From NCBI RefSeq assembly GCF_900107155.1, contig NZ_FNOX01000005.1, positions 310,001 through 374,000 on the forward strand: a stretch of 64,000 nt of DNA, in the 5' to 3' direction. The DNA comes from Pseudomonas salomonii (GTDB lineage Bacteria > Pseudomonadota > Gammaproteobacteria > Pseudomonadales > Pseudomonadaceae). A program made the position numbers and the translations under genes. This document shows positions 54,375 to 64,000 of this stretch, one piece after another. The first letter of the stretch is position 1. Each line of letters begins with the position of its first letter. Under the pieces are notes generated by a model. It made no database searches. It saw only the letters and a list, made by a program, of their open reading frames with translations, and was not told where the DNA came from.

Positions 54375-55937
54375 ATGCGTATTAAAGTGCACTGCCAGAA
54401 CCGTATCGGCATCCTGCGGGACATTCTCAACTTGCTGGTGGAGTACGGCGTCAACGTCGCCAAAGGCGAGGTGGGCGGTGAACATGGCAACGCCATTTAC
54501 CTGTTTTGCCCCAACCTTGTGAACATGCAGTTCCAGGCGCTGCGCCCGCAATTCGAAGCAATTGCCGGCGTTTTTGGGGTTAAAAGGGTAGGGCTGATGC
54601 CCAGCGAACGTCGGCATATGGAGCTCAATGCGCTGCTCGGCGCTCTGGAATTTCCGGTGTTGTCGATTGATATGGGCGGCTCTATCGTCGCCGCCAACCG
54701 CGCGGCGGCGCAGTTGCTCGGGGTGCGCGTGGACGAGGTGCCGGGCATTCCGCTGTCGCGTTATGCCGAGGATTTCGACCTGCCGGAGCTGGTGCGTGCG
54801 AGCAAATCGCGCATCAATGGCTTGCGGGTCAAGGTCAAGGGTGACGTGTTTTTGGCGGACATCGCGCCGCTGCAATCTTCCGAGCACGATGACAGCGAGG
54901 CCATGGCCGGCGCCGTGCTGACCCTGCACCGTGCCGACCGTGTGGGCGAGCGTATCTACAATGTGCGCAAGCAAGAGCTGCGCGGCTTCGACAGTATCTT
55001 CCAAAGCTCCAGGGTCATGGCCGCGGTGGTGCGCGAAGCCCGGCGCATGGCACCGCTGGATGCGCCGCTATTAATAGAAGGTGAAACCGGCACCGGCAAA
55101 GAGTTACTGGCACGCGCTTGCCACTTGGCCAGCCCGCGCGGGCAATCACCCTTGATGGCGCTCAATTGCGCGGGCCTGCCGGAGTCGATGGCCGAGACCG
55201 AGCTGTTCGGCTATGGCCCCGGCGCATTTGAAGGGGCGCGGGCCGAGGGCAAGCTGGGCCTGCTGGAACTGACGGCGGGCGGTACCTTGTTTCTCGATGG
55301 CGTGGGAGAAATGAGCGCACGCTTGCAGGTGAAATTGCTGCGCTTTTTGCAGGACGGCTGCTTTCGCCGGGTGGGCAGTGATGAAGAGGTGTACCTCGAC
55401 GTGCGGGTGATCTGCGCCACCCAAGTGGACCTGTCGGAACTCTGCGCCCGTGGCGAATTCCGCCAGGACCTGTATCACCGGCTCAACGTGTTGTCGCTGC
55501 ATATCCCGCCGCTGCGTGAATGCCTGGATGGCCTGGCGCCGCTGGTTGAGCATTTTCTTGACCAGGCCAGCCGACAGATTGGTTGCCCGCTGCCCAGGCT
55601 GGCACCGGCGGCGATGGATCGGCTCAGTCATTACCACTGGCCGGGCAATGTGCGGCAGTTGGAAAATGTGTTGTTTCAGGCGGTGTCGTTGTGCGACGGC
55701 GGCATGGTCAAGGCTGAACATATTCGCCTGCCGGATTATGGGGTGCGCCAGCCGCTTGGGGATTTTTCCCTGGAAGGCGGGTTGGAGAATATCGTTGGAC
55801 GGTTTGAAAAGGCGGTGCTGGAGGCCTTGTACGCCGAGCACCCGAGCAGTCGGCAGCTGGGTAAGCGCCTGGGCGTGTCGCACACGACTATTGCCAATAA
55901 GTTGCGCGATTACGAAATCCTCAAGACCGATAAATAA
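54375..55937 (+). CDS. phhR: TyrR-family sigma-54-type regulator PhhR
   Basis: Aromatic amino acid-responsive activator. The start at 54375 gives the ACT-like N-terminus MRIKVHCQNRIGILRDILNLLVEYGVNV, as in TyrR. Then a PAS domain (about 78-150), an AAA+ domain with Walker A EGETGTGKELLARACHLA and a GPGAFEGARAEG loop in place of the canonical GAFTGA, Walker B LFLDGVGEM, and a C-terminal HTH (SSRQLGKRLGVSHTTIANKLRDY). The altered GAFTGA is common in TyrR/PhhR and means sigma-54 contact may not be used. 520 residues. Confidence 0.95.
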   Translation: MRIKVHCQNRIGILRDILNLLVEYGVNVAKGEVGGEHGNAIYLFCPNLVNMQFQALRPQFEAIAGVFGVKRVGLMPSERRHMELNALLGALEFPVLSIDMGGSIVAANRAAAQLLGVRVDEVPGIPLSRYAEDFDLPELVRASKSRINGLRVKVKGDVFLADIAPLQSSEHDDSEAMAGAVLTLHRADRVGERIYNVRKQELRGFDSIFQSSRVMAAVVREARRMAPLDAPLLIEGETGTGKELLARACHLASPRGQSPLMALNCAGLPESMAETELFGYGPGAFEGARAEGKLGLLELTAGGTLFLDGVGEMSARLQVKLLRFLQDGCFRRVGSDEEVYLDVRVICATQVDLSELCARGEFRQDLYHRLNVLSLHIPPLRECLDGLAPLVEHFLDQASRQIGCPLPRLAPAAMDRLSHYHWPGNVRQLENVLFQAVSLCDGGMVKAEHIRLPDYGVRQPLGDFSLEGGLENIVGRFEKAVLEALYAEHPSSRQLGKRLGVSHTTIANKLRDYEILKTDK

Positions 55938-55962
55938 CCCGCTGACACACTGAGGTTAAAAC

Positions 55963-56051
55963 TGTGGGAGCTGGCTTGCCTGCGATGACGGTGGGTCAGT
56001 TGGCTCATGTGTCACTGATACACCGCTATCGCAGGCAAGCCAGCTCCCACA
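55963..56051. repeat. REP doublet (REPIN), TGTGGGAGCTGGCTTGCCTGCGAT type
   Basis: Inverted pair 25 bp after the phhR stop. It marks the boundary to the flagellar operon; the remaining 56052-56190 is promoter territory without a gene. Confidence 0.9.
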
Positions 56052-56192
56052 TTGGTTCTTTGTCATTTTCAAGGCCGGTGCTTGCCGCAGGCGGCAGTAG
56101 TCCGCCGTTTTTTCGACTCTATCCCTGCCACCTAATCTCTAAGCCTGCCCGCAAACCCGCGCCGCATATGGACTTCAATCTATTTTCAAAAG

Positions 56193-56210
56193 TTGGTTCG
56201 CAAATTGCTT
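56193..56210 (+). promoter_or_regulatory. Sigma-54-like promoter of the flgF operon
   Basis: TTGG (GG at 56195-56196) and TTGCTT (GC at 56207-56208) are separated by ten bases, the exact GG-N10-GC spacing of -24/-12 promoters. It is about 55 bp upstream of flgF. In P. aeruginosa, flgFGHIJKL is RpoN- and FleR-dependent. Confidence 0.65.
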
Positions 56211-56265
56211 AAGCCTCATCAGAGCAACGGTGGGCGGCAAGCGTCCGTCAGAAAGAGGATAGAGC

Positions 56266-57006
56266 GTGGACAAGTACCTTTATGTGGCAATGACCGGCGC
56301 CAGCCAGAATGCACTGGCGCAAAAGGCCCATGCCAACAATCTGGCGAACATTTCCACCAACGGTTTTCAACGGGACCTGGAGCAGGCGCGTTCGATGCCG
56401 GTGTTCGGTGACAGCTTTCCGGCGCGGGCATTTGCCATGACCGAACGGCCGGGCACCGACTTCTCCCAGGGCGCCATGATTGAAACCGGTCGCGACCTCG
56501 ATGTGGCGGTCAGCGGTGACGGTTGGATGGCCGTGCAAACCCCGGATGGCGGCGAAGCCTACGTGCGCAGCGCCAGCATGAATGTGGATGCGCTGGGCGT
56601 GTTGCGTGCCGGCAACGGCATGCCGGTGATGGGCAACGGTGGCCCGATTGCCGTGCCGCCCGAGCAGAAAATCGAAGTGGGCGCCGACGGCACCATCAGC
56701 ATCCGCGCCATGGGCGAAGGCCCACGCGTGATGGCTGAAGTGGACCGCATCAAGCTGGTTCAGCCGGACCTCAAGAACATGACCAAGGGCCTGGATGGCG
56801 CCATCCATACCAAGGATGGCAAACCGGCCCAGGCTGACGCGAACGTGCGGCTGACCTCGGGTTTCCTGCAGGCGAGCAACGTCAATGCGGTGGAAGAAAT
56901 GACCGCCGTGCTGTCGCTCTCCAAGCAGTTCGAGCTGCACATCAAGATGATGAACAGCGCCAAAGAAGACGACCAGGCCATGACTCGCGTTCTGTCGATG
57001 AGCTGA
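56266..57006 (+). CDS. flgF: Flagellar basal-body rod protein FlgF
   Basis: Proximal rod subunit. 246 residues starting at GTG 56266 (AGAGGA upstream), with the N-terminal rod motif MDKYLYVAMTGASQNALAQKAHANNLANISTNGFQRDL and the C-terminal helix VNAVEEMTAVLSLSKQFELHIKMMNSAKEDDQAMTRVLSM. Such paired N- and C-terminal helices form the rod. First of flgF to flgL in this operon; flgBCDE are expected upstream elsewhere, as in other Pseudomonas. Confidence 0.95.
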   Translation: MDKYLYVAMTGASQNALAQKAHANNLANISTNGFQRDLEQARSMPVFGDSFPARAFAMTERPGTDFSQGAMIETGRDLDVAVSGDGWMAVQTPDGGEAYVRSASMNVDALGVLRAGNGMPVMGNGGPIAVPPEQKIEVGADGTISIRAMGEGPRVMAEVDRIKLVQPDLKNMTKGLDGAIHTKDGKPAQADANVRLTSGFLQASNVNAVEEMTAVLSLSKQFELHIKMMNSAKEDDQAMTRVLSMS

Positions 57007-57073
57007 TCGCCGGTTCACTGAAGACTAATTTTGCAGCACAGCGCCAACAAACAGGCGCACGAAGGAGAACACT

Positions 57074-57859
57074 ATGCTTCCGGCTCTATGGGTTGCCAAA
57101 ACAGGTTTGGCCGCGCAGGACACCAACCTGACCACCATCTCCAACAACTTGGCGAACGTGTCGACCACGGGTTTCAAACGTGACCGCGCCGAGTTTCAGG
57201 ACTTGCTCTATCAGATCAAGCGCCAGCCGGGCGCCCAGTCGACCCAGGACAGCGAATTGCCGTCGGGCCTGCAACTGGGTACCGGTGTGCAGATCGTCGG
57301 CACCCAGAAGAACTTCAGCGCCGGTAACCTGCAGCAAACCAACCAGCCGCTGGACATGGCCATCAATGGCCGGGGTTTCTTCCAGATCCTGCAGCCCGAT
57401 GGCACTACGTCCTACACCCGTGACGGTACTTTCCACCTCGACTCCAATGGCCAGATCGTCACCGCCAACGGCTTCGCGCTGGAGCCGGCCGTTGTAGTGC
57501 CGGCCGATGCCAAGACCTTTACCGTCGGCACCGACGGCACCGTGTCCATCACTGTTGCCGGCAACCCGGCGTCGCAAGTGATCGGCAACCTGCAAACCGC
57601 CGACTTTATCAACCCGGCCGGCTTGCAGGCCATGGGTAACAACCTGTTCCTGGAAACCGCCTCCAGCGGCGCGCCGCAAATCGGCACCCCAGGTCTCAAC
57701 GGCTTCGGTACCACCCTGCAACAAACCCTGGAAACCTCCAACGTCAGCACGGTTGAGGAGATGGTCAACATGATCACCACCCAGCGCGCCTACGAGATGA
57801 ACTCCAAGGTGATTTCCACCGCCGACCAGATGCTTTCGTTCGTAACGCAGAATCTGTAA
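57074..57859 (+). CDS. flgG: Flagellar basal-body rod protein FlgG
   Basis: Distal rod subunit, 261 residues, start 57074 after GGAG. N-terminal [53 protein letters not shown] and C-terminal [40 protein letters not shown] are the flagellar rod signatures; the central [23 protein letters not shown] block is also conserved. Paralogous to FlgF. Confidence 0.96.
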   Translation: MLPALWVAKTGLAAQDTNLTTISNNLANVSTTGFKRDRAEFQDLLYQIKRQPGAQSTQDSELPSGLQLGTGVQIVGTQKNFSAGNLQQTNQPLDMAINGRGFFQILQPDGTTSYTRDGTFHLDSNGQIVTANGFALEPAVVVPADAKTFTVGTDGTVSITVAGNPASQVIGNLQTADFINPAGLQAMGNNLFLETASSGAPQIGTPGLNGFGTTLQQTLETSNVSTVEEMVNMITTQRAYEMNSKVISTADQMLSFVTQNL

Positions 57860-57912
57860 TCAAGTCTATGGGGCGCCTTCTGCGGCGCCTGCAACACCGT
57901 GAGGTAAGGGTC

Positions 57913-58608
57913 ATGAATCGCTATGTTTCTGTTCTGGCATTGAGTGGGATCGCCGTGCTCGCGGGCTGTGTCGCCCCGTCGCCAAAGCCCAATGACCCGT
58001 ACTACGCGCCGGTGCTGCCGCGCACGCCGTTGCCGGCGGCGGCCAACAATGGCTCGATCTACCAGGCCGGTTTCGAACAGAACCTGTACAGCGACCGCAA
58101 GGCCTTCCGGGTGGGTGACATCATCACCATCACCCTGAACGAGAAGACCCAGGCCAGCAAAAACGCCAACTCGCAGATCGGCAAGACCAGCAAGACCGGC
58201 ATCGGCCTGACTTCGCTGTTTGGTGGCGGCCTGACCACCAATAACCCTTTGGGCGATGGCGACCTGAGCCTCAATGCCGGTTACAGCGGTGACCGTGCTA
58301 CCAACGGCAAGAGCGCGGCAGGGCAGGGCAACAGCCTGACCGGTTCGATCACCGTGACGGTGGCGGATGTATTGCCCAACGGCATTATCGCCGTGCGCGG
58401 TGAAAAGTGGATGACCCTCAACACCGGCGACGAGCTGGTGCGTATCGCGGGCATGGTGCGTGCCGATGATATCTCCACCGACAACACCGTGCCGTCGACG
58501 CGCATTGCCGATGCACGCATTACCTACTCGGGTACGGGTTCGTTTGCTGATGCGAGTCAGCCGGGCTGGTTCGACCGTTTCTTCCTTAGCCCGCTGTTCC
58601 CTTTCTAG
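57913..58608 (+). CDS. flgH: Flagellar L-ring protein FlgH (lipoprotein)
   Basis: Outer-membrane ring subunit. 231 residues with a lipobox (SGIAVLAGC); [66 protein letters not shown] and [29 protein letters not shown] are family blocks. The start at 57913 places the signal peptide first. It abuts flgI. Confidence 0.96.
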   Translation: MNRYVSVLALSGIAVLAGCVAPSPKPNDPYYAPVLPRTPLPAAANNGSIYQAGFEQNLYSDRKAFRVGDIITITLNEKTQASKNANSQIGKTSKTGIGLTSLFGGGLTTNNPLGDGDLSLNAGYSGDRATNGKSAAGQGNSLTGSITVTVADVLPNGIIAVRGEKWMTLNTGDELVRIAGMVRADDISTDNTVPSTRIADARITYSGTGSFADASQPGWFDRFFLSPLFPF

Positions 58609-59724
58609 GTGGCCACTTTGAACCTCAAACAGCTGATGGCTGCCGCGTTATTGCTGGCCTTGAGCGCAGGGGCACACGCTGAGCGGTTGAAAGACATCGC
58701 CAGCATTTCCGGCGTGCGCTCCAACCAATTGATCGGCTACGGCCTGGTGGTGGGGCTCAATGGTACGGGTGACCAGACCACCCAGACCCCGTTCACCCTG
58801 CAAACCTTCAACAACATGCTCTCGCAGTTCGGCATCAAGGTGCCGCCTGGGTCGGGCAACGTGCAGCTCAAGAACGTCGCGGCCGTGTCGATCAGTGCCG
58901 ATTTGCCGGCGTTCTCCAAGCCGGGCCAGGTGGTGGACATCACCGTGTCGTCCATCGGTAACTCGAAAAGCCTGCGTGGCGGCACCTTGCTGATGACGCC
59001 GCTCAAAGGTATCGACGGCAACGTCTACGCCATCGCCCAGGGCAACCTGGTGGTCGGCGGTTTTGACGCCGAGGGCCGTGACGGCTCGAAGATCACTGTT
59101 AACGTGCCATCGGCCGGTCGCATTCCCGGTGGCGCCACGGTTGAACGCACCGTGCCCAGCGGTTTCAACCAGGGCAACAGCCTGACCCTGAACCTCAACC
59201 GTTCGGACTTCACCACCGCCAAGCGCGTGGTCGACAAGATCAACGACATGCTCGGCCCTGGCGTGGCACAAGCCATCGACGGCGGCTCGATCCGTGTGAC
59301 GGCGCCGCTCGACCCAAGCCAGCGTGTCGACTACCTGTCGATCCTGGAAAACCTTGAGGTCGACCCGGGCCAGGCGGTGGCCAAAGTCATCATTAACTCG
59401 CGCACCGGCACCATCGTGATCGGTCAGAACGTCAAGGTCTCGCCGGCGGCAGTGACCCACGGCAGCCTGACCGTGACCATCACCGAAGACCCGATCGTCA
59501 GCCAGCCCGGGCCGCTGTCCAATGGTCAGACGGCAGTGGTACCGCGCTCGCGGGTCAATGCCCAGCAAGAAGCCAAGCCGATGTTCAAATTCGGCCCCGG
59601 CACCACCCTGGACGAGATTGTCCGTGCGGTGAACCAGGTGGGCGCAGCGCCCGGCGACTTGATGGCGATTCTCGAAGCTTTGAAACAGGCCGGCGCCTTG
59701 CAAGCCGACCTGATCGTGATCTAA
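58609..59724 (+). CDS. flgI: Flagellar P-ring protein FlgI
   Basis: Periplasmic ring around the rod. Signal peptide followed by [69 protein letters not shown] and the C-terminal [18 protein letters not shown] 58609 follows the flgH stop directly; TTG 58618 has AGGTGG at 5 bp and may be the real start. About 370 residues. Confidence 0.95.
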   Translation: MATLNLKQLMAAALLLALSAGAHAERLKDIASISGVRSNQLIGYGLVVGLNGTGDQTTQTPFTLQTFNNMLSQFGIKVPPGSGNVQLKNVAAVSISADLPAFSKPGQVVDITVSSIGNSKSLRGGTLLMTPLKGIDGNVYAIAQGNLVVGGFDAEGRDGSKITVNVPSAGRIPGGATVERTVPSGFNQGNSLTLNLNRSDFTTAKRVVDKINDMLGPGVAQAIDGGSIRVTAPLDPSQRVDYLSILENLEVDPGQAVAKVIINSRTGTIVIGQNVKVSPAAVTHGSLTVTITEDPIVSQPGPLSNGQTAVVPRSRVNAQQEAKPMFKFGPGTTLDEIVRAVNQVGAAPGDLMAILEALKQAGALQADLIVI

Positions 59725-59734
59725 GGCCATGGCC

Positions 59735-61000
59735 ATGGATATGCACAAAAGCGGGTTCACCAGCACGGCGGATTCGGGGTCTTATTCCGACCTCAACCGG
59801 CTGAACCAGCTCAAGGTCGGCGCCGACAAGAACAGCGAAGGCAACATGCGCAAAGTGGCGCAGGAGTTCGAGTCGCTGTTCCTGAGCGAGATGCTCAAGT
59901 CCATGCGTTCGGCCACTGAGGCCCTGGGCAAGGACAACCCGCTGAACACCCCGGCTGCCAAGCAGTACCAGGAAATGTATGACCAGCAGTTGGCGGTCTC
60001 GATGTCCCGTGAAGGCGGTGGTATCGGTTTGGCTGACGTGCTGATGCGCCAGATGCAGAAGAACAAGCCGGTTGAGGCGCAGTCCTCCACCTTGCAAGGC
60101 CCGGCGGCGGCCGAGCCGGTCAAGGCCAGGAAGGTTGATGTGCCGACCGAAATTGCCGCCGGTACCCAGGCGAATGGCCCGTTGGGGCGCTCCAATGGCC
60201 AGCGGCCGTTGTGGGCTTACCGCGTTGCGGAGCCGCAAGGTACCAGCGCACACACCAACGACATGGAGCTGATGAACCAGCGTCGCATGGCGTTGCCGAG
60301 CAAACTGACCGATCGCCTGCTGGCCGGCATCGTGCCGAGTACCCAGCCCGCTACGCAGGGCGCGAGTGCGCCACTGCGTAACAGCGCCGCCACCGATAAC
60401 GTGGTTAACAGCGCCGCGCGCAACTTTGCCGTGCCGAGCGGACGCATGCAGGTTTATGGCCGCGCAATTGCCCAGCCACCGCTGGCACCGGCGAAAAAAG
60501 CCTTCAGCTCGCAGGACGAATTTGTCGCCACCATGCTGCCGATGGCCAAGGCGGCCGCAGCGCGCATCGGGGTCGATCCCAAGTATCTGGTGGCCCAGGC
60601 CGCGTTGGAAACCGGTTGGGGTAAATCGGTGATGCGCGCCGAGGACGGCAGCAGCAGCCACAACCTGTTCGGCATCAAGGCCGGGCAGAGTTGGCAGGGC
60701 GGCCAGGCGCGTGCAATCACCAGCGAGTTTCGTGCAGGGGCGATGGTCAAGGAAACGGCGCAATTTCGTTCCTATAACTCCTACCAGGACAGCTTCCACG
60801 ACCTCGTAACATTGCTGCAAAGCAATGATCGCTATAAAGAAGTTGTGAAATCAGCCGACAACCCGGAACAGTTTGTACGCGAGTTGCAAAAAGCCGGATA
60901 TGCAACCGACCCGGACTACGCCAGCAAGATTTCGCAGATCGCCAAAACGATGAACAGTTACCAGAACTTCGCTGCCGCTGGCGCAACCACACATTTATAA
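59735..61000 (+). CDS. flgJ: Flagellar assembly peptidoglycan hydrolase FlgJ
   Basis: Rod-scaffolding and wall-opening protein. An N-terminal rod-binding domain (MDMHKSGFTSTADSGSYSDLNRLNQLKVG...MRKVAQEFESLFLSEMLKSMRSATEAL) joins via a long Pro/Ala linker (about 125-255) to a C-terminal glucosaminidase domain (FVATMLPMAKAAAARIGVDPKYLVAQAALETGWGKSVM, with the catalytic Glu in AALETGWG; DGSSSHNLFGIKAG; YNSYQDSFHDLVTLL). Start 59735 has AAGG 8 bp away; 59729 is too close to any Shine-Dalgarno. 421 residues. Confidence 0.95.
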   Translation: MDMHKSGFTSTADSGSYSDLNRLNQLKVGADKNSEGNMRKVAQEFESLFLSEMLKSMRSATEALGKDNPLNTPAAKQYQEMYDQQLAVSMSREGGGIGLADVLMRQMQKNKPVEAQSSTLQGPAAAEPVKARKVDVPTEIAAGTQANGPLGRSNGQRPLWAYRVAEPQGTSAHTNDMELMNQRRMALPSKLTDRLLAGIVPSTQPATQGASAPLRNSAATDNVVNSAARNFAVPSGRMQVYGRAIAQPPLAPAKKAFSSQDEFVATMLPMAKAAAARIGVDPKYLVAQAALETGWGKSVMRAEDGSSSHNLFGIKAGQSWQGGQARAITSEFRAGAMVKETAQFRSYNSYQDSFHDLVTLLQSNDRYKEVVKSADNPEQFVRELQKAGYATDPDYASKISQIAKTMNSYQNFAAAGATTHL

Positions 61001-61010
61001 GGTCTGAACC

Positions 61011-63047
61011 ATGAGTTTGCTCAGTATCGGGATGTCAGGACTCAATGCCTCTCAAGGCTCGTTGTCGGTCTTGAGTAACAACATTGCCAACGTCAATACC
61101 CCGGGATACTCGCGTCAGCAGACCACCCAGAACGCCAGCGCCAGCAACCAGTATGGCGGCGTGTTTATCGGCAGTGGCACAACGCTTGCGGATGTGCGCC
61201 GCATTTATAACGACTTCCTGGGCGCTGCCTACCAGAGCAGCACCGCCCTTAACAGCGATGCCAACGCCTACGCGGGTCAGGCCGCCGCCATCGACAAGAC
61301 CCTGTCGGACAAGTCCACGGGTATGTCGGCCGTGCTCAGCGCGTTTTTTGCCTCTTTGCAGAACGCCGCGGCCACGCCCAGCGACGTGTCCGCGCGGCAG
61401 TTGCTGATCACCAACGCCCAAACGTTGAGCAACCGCTTCAACGCGATTTCCACGCAGTTGACCCAGCAGAAAGAAAGCATCAACGGTCAGTTGCAGACCA
61501 TGAGTGACCAGGTCAACAAACTGACTTCGTCGATTGCCTCGCTCAACAGCCAAATTGCCACGGCCCAGGGTTCTTCGACCAGTGCGCCGGCCAACCTGCT
61601 GGATGCGCGCAATGAGGCGGTGCGTTCGCTCAATGAGTTGATCGGCGTGACGGCCACCGAAAAGAACGGCCAGTTCAGCATCACCACCGGCACCGGCCAA
61701 TCGCTGGTAGAAGGCAGCGTTGCCAATACCATTTCGGCGGTGCCGAGCAAGAACGACAACAGCCAGTACACCATTCAGCTGAACATGGGCGACACGCCGA
61801 TGGACATCGGCAATGTGGTCAGTGGCGGCAGCATTGGCGGCCTGTTGCGTTATCGCAGTGATGCGCTGATGCCGGCCATCAACGACCTGGGACGCATCGC
61901 CATTGCCACCGCCGACAGTGTTAACAGCCAGTTGGGCCAGGGCCTGGACCTGAACAGCGATTTCGGCTCCTCGCTGTTTGGCGACATCAACAGCGCTGCG
62001 GCGATTTCCCAGCGCAGCCAGGCGGCCGCCGGTAACAGTGCAGGCTCGGGCAACCTGAACGTGACGATTGCCGACAGCAGCAAGCTGTCGACCTTCGACT
62101 ACAAGGTGACCTTCACCAGCGGCAATCAATACAACGTGGTGCGCTCCGACGGCAAAGCCATGGGCTCGTTCGACACCACCACCACGCCACCGCCGGTGAT
62201 TGACGGCTTCACCCTGGCCTTGAACGGCAAGGGACCGGTGGCGGCCGGCGACAGCTTCAAGGTCAGCCCGACGGCCAATGGCGCCAGCGGCATCAGTGTC
62301 GACCTCAAAGACCCGAACAAACTCGCCTTCGCCGCGCCCTTGGCCGGCAATGCCAGCAAGACCAATACCGGCACCGGCGCGTTCACCCAGCCGACCCTGA
62401 CCGTGCCGATCGATATCGACGGCGGCGTCGCGACTGCGCAATTGCGCACCGGGATCGAAAACTCGATGCCGGTGAAAATGGTGTTCGGCAAGCCGGCGGC
62501 GGACGGCACCCAGTCCTATGCAATCAGTGATGCCCAGGGCAACCCGATCGGCACCGGCACCATCATTCCGGGCCAAGGCAACAAGGTCAGCATCAATGTG
62601 CCGATGCGTGATGCCAGCGGTGCGTTGATCCCCGGCAAAAGCTTCAGCTTTGACACCTCCGTGTCCGGTTCGCCGGCCAATGGCGACAGCACTACCTTTT
62701 CATTCAACAGCGGCGCCAGCTCCGATGGCCGTAATGCCCAGGAACTGCTGGGGTTGCAGACCAAGGCCACGGTGGGTGCGGTGGACGGCAATGCGGGCGT
62801 CAGCCTGGTCAGCGCCAACAGCCGGCTGGTGTCCCAAGTCGGCTCCAAGGCCGCCCAGGCCAACACCGACAGCACCGCCACCGGCGCCTTGCTGGCGGCG
62901 AACAAGGCGGCCAGCAACTCGGTGTCCCAGGTCAACCTGGATGAGGAAGCGGGCGACATGATCAAGTTCCAGCAGTACTACACCGCGTCGTCGCAGATCA
63001 TCAAGGCCGCGCAGGAAACCTTCAGCACACTGATCAACGCCCTTTAA
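61011..63047 (+). CDS. flgK: Flagellar hook-associated protein 1 FlgK (HAP1)
   Basis: Hook-filament junction protein. 678 residues; N-terminal helix MSLLSIGMSGLNASQGSLSVLSNNIANVNTPGYSRQ and the heptad-like C-terminal VNLDEEAGDMIKFQQYYTASSQIIKAAQETFSTLINAL are conserved. Between lies a variable, Thr/Ser/Gly-rich domain (from about residue 300) with beta-like repeats, longer than in E. coli FlgK (547 residues), as in other Pseudomonas. Confidence 0.95.
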   Translation: MSLLSIGMSGLNASQGSLSVLSNNIANVNTPGYSRQQTTQNASASNQYGGVFIGSGTTLADVRRIYNDFLGAAYQSSTALNSDANAYAGQAAAIDKTLSDKSTGMSAVLSAFFASLQNAAATPSDVSARQLLITNAQTLSNRFNAISTQLTQQKESINGQLQTMSDQVNKLTSSIASLNSQIATAQGSSTSAPANLLDARNEAVRSLNELIGVTATEKNGQFSITTGTGQSLVEGSVANTISAVPSKNDNSQYTIQLNMGDTPMDIGNVVSGGSIGGLLRYRSDALMPAINDLGRIAIATADSVNSQLGQGLDLNSDFGSSLFGDINSAAAISQRSQAAAGNSAGSGNLNVTIADSSKLSTFDYKVTFTSGNQYNVVRSDGKAMGSFDTTTTPPPVIDGFTLALNGKGPVAAGDSFKVSPTANGASGISVDLKDPNKLAFAAPLAGNASKTNTGTGAFTQPTLTVPIDIDGGVATAQLRTGIENSMPVKMVFGKPAADGTQSYAISDAQGNPIGTGTIIPGQGNKVSINVPMRDASGALIPGKSFSFDTSVSGSPANGDSTTFSFNSGASSDGRNAQELLGLQTKATVGAVDGNAGVSLVSANSRLVSQVGSKAAQANTDSTATGALLAANKAASNSVSQVNLDEEAGDMIKFQQYYTASSQIIKAAQETFSTLINAL

Positions 63048-63061
63048 AGGAGTCTGGAACG

Positions 63062-64000
63062 ATGCGTATCTCTACACAGCAGTATTTCGACACCAGCTCC
63101 AGCAAGTATCAGGACAACTATTCGGGTGTGGTGAAGGCCCAGGACCAGGCGAGTTCCGGTGTGCGTGTGCAAACCGCGTCCGATGACCCGGTGGCCGCCG
63201 CCCAATTGCTGATGTTGCAGCAGCAGAAAGACATGCTGGGGCAGTACAACGGCAATATCACGAGCTTGCAAAACTCGCTGACCAACGAAGAAAGTGTGCT
63301 GGCGAGCATCAATACCTCCATGCAAGCCGCCCAGGGCCTGGCACTGCAGGCCGGTAATCTCAAGCTCAGCGATGATGACCGCAAGGCGATCGCCAGCCAG
63401 ATAGGTGCCCTTGAAGACCAGGTGTTGGGCCTGCTCAATACCAAGGACTCCAGCGGCAACTATATGTTCTCCGGGACCAAGACCGACACGCCGCCTTACA
63501 CCCGTAACAACGATGGCACCTACACCTATCAGGGCGATGAGACGCCGCTGAGCCTGCAGGTGTCGAGCAACCTGACGGTCTCTGCGGGGGATACGGGCAA
63601 GACGTTGCTTGAGAGTTCTTCCAATACCGGTCGCACCCAGGCCACGCTGTTGCCGCCTGCGGTGAATGACGGCAAGGTCGCGATCTCGGCGGGCCTGATC
63701 ACCTCCGGCACCACTTACACCAAGAGTTTTTCCGATGGTCAGCCCTATACATTGACCTTCTCCAGCAGCACCCAATACAGCGTGAGCGACAAGGACGGCA
63801 ATGACGTTACCGCCGAGATCACCGGTAACGGCACGTTTGACTCCACCAAGGAAGGCGCTTCGAGTGTCAACTTGCGCGGCGTCAAATTCGATATCAGCTT
63901 GAACCTGGGGCCGGATGTCGCCTCGGGTGCGCCTGCGGATGCATTGGTGGCGGGCAAGGCGTTCACCCTCGAAAGCAAGCCGGACACGTTCAGCAGCTCG
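63062..64000 (+). CDS. flgL: Flagellar hook-associated protein 3 FlgL (HAP3), partial
   Basis: Starts at 63062 after AAAGGAG and runs past the end of the window without a stop. N-terminal MRISTQQYFDTSSSKYQDNYSGVVKAQDQASSGVRVQTASDDPVAAAQLLML is the flagellin-like helix of HAP3; NTKDSSGNYMFSGTKTDTPPYTRN is the conserved beta region. About 313 codons are visible; the C-terminal helix is missing from the window. Confidence 0.95.
   Translation, partial: MRISTQQYFDTSSSKYQDNYSGVVKAQDQASSGVRVQTASDDPVAAAQLLMLQQQKDMLGQYNGNITSLQNSLTNEESVLASINTSMQAAQGLALQAGNLKLSDDDRKAIASQIGALEDQVLGLLNTKDSSGNYMFSGTKTDTPPYTRNNDGTYTYQGDETPLSLQVSSNLTVSAGDTGKTLLESSSNTGRTQATLLPPAVNDGKVAISAGLITSGTTYTKSFSDGQPYTLTFSSSTQYSVSDKDGNDVTAEITGNGTFDSTKEGASSVNLRGVKFDISLNLGPDVASGAPADALVAGKAFTLESKPDTFSSS

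Overview
The window reads as a chromosomal segment of a Pseudomonas of the P. fluorescens group. The evidence is the gene content and order (relA-mazG, purMN next to the hda region, phhR/phhABC, the flgFGHIJKL operon, an aerobic-type cobalamin set behind a B12 riboswitch) and many copies of the GTGGGAGCTGGCTTGCCTGCGAT-type REP repeat found in this group. Coding density is high. I saw no tRNA, rRNA, insertion sequence, prophage or CRISPR array. About 56 protein genes (one cut by the window end) and one decayed regulator can be supported.

Layout. 0.1-6.2 kb: cysM, rlmD, relA, mazG and a DUF2058 gene (sulfur, rRNA modification, stringent response, nucleotide clean-up). 6.2-11.6 kb: a three-gene Fur-box operon on the minus strand holding one IucA/IucC-type NIS siderophore synthetase, an MFS transporter and a TonB-dependent receptor; this is the most interesting accessory locus. 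11.8-19.9 kb: a small conserved protein, DUF3108, purN/purM, DUF2066, a PerM-type transporter, hda and two tandem NlpC/P60 lipoproteins. 20-31 kb: a PQQ-type sugar dehydrogenase on the minus strand and then, behind a cobalamin riboswitch, cobO-cobB-bluB-cbiB-cobD-cobQ, a 480-bp repeat-filled gap and cobU-cobT-cobC-cobS (adenosylation, amidation, aminopropanol arm, lower ligand and nucleotide loop assembly).

31-43.7 kb: a MarR repressor and MFS transporter pair sharing a palindromic operator, a 39-residue membrane miniprotein, a glutathione peroxidase, a FadL-type porin, several small Pseudomonas proteins, rmuC, a very large Na+/solute-symporter-type hybrid histidine kinase, DUF454 and UPF0149 genes. 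43.9-51.6 kb: recQ, a second MarR regulator, a PlpD-like patatin/BamA autotransporter, a SelW-like protein, a DMT exporter with a decayed AraC regulator upstream, and an LpxH-like phosphoesterase. 51.6-56 kb: phenylalanine catabolism, phhA-phhB-phhC transcribed away from their regulator phhR. 56.2 kb to the end: flagellar rod, rings and hook-associated genes flgF to flgL behind a sigma-54-like promoter.

The main points for a second look are: a single-synthetase siderophore locus that could make a rhizoferrin-like compound; a REP pair that has become the last 30 or so codons of cobB and abuts the bluB start; a 100-nt branched repeat between cobQ and cobU; a paired operator linking marR to its transporter; an AraC gene that seems to have lost its DNA-binding domain; and hairpin leaders in front of phhR, perM and a 160-residue orphan gene.
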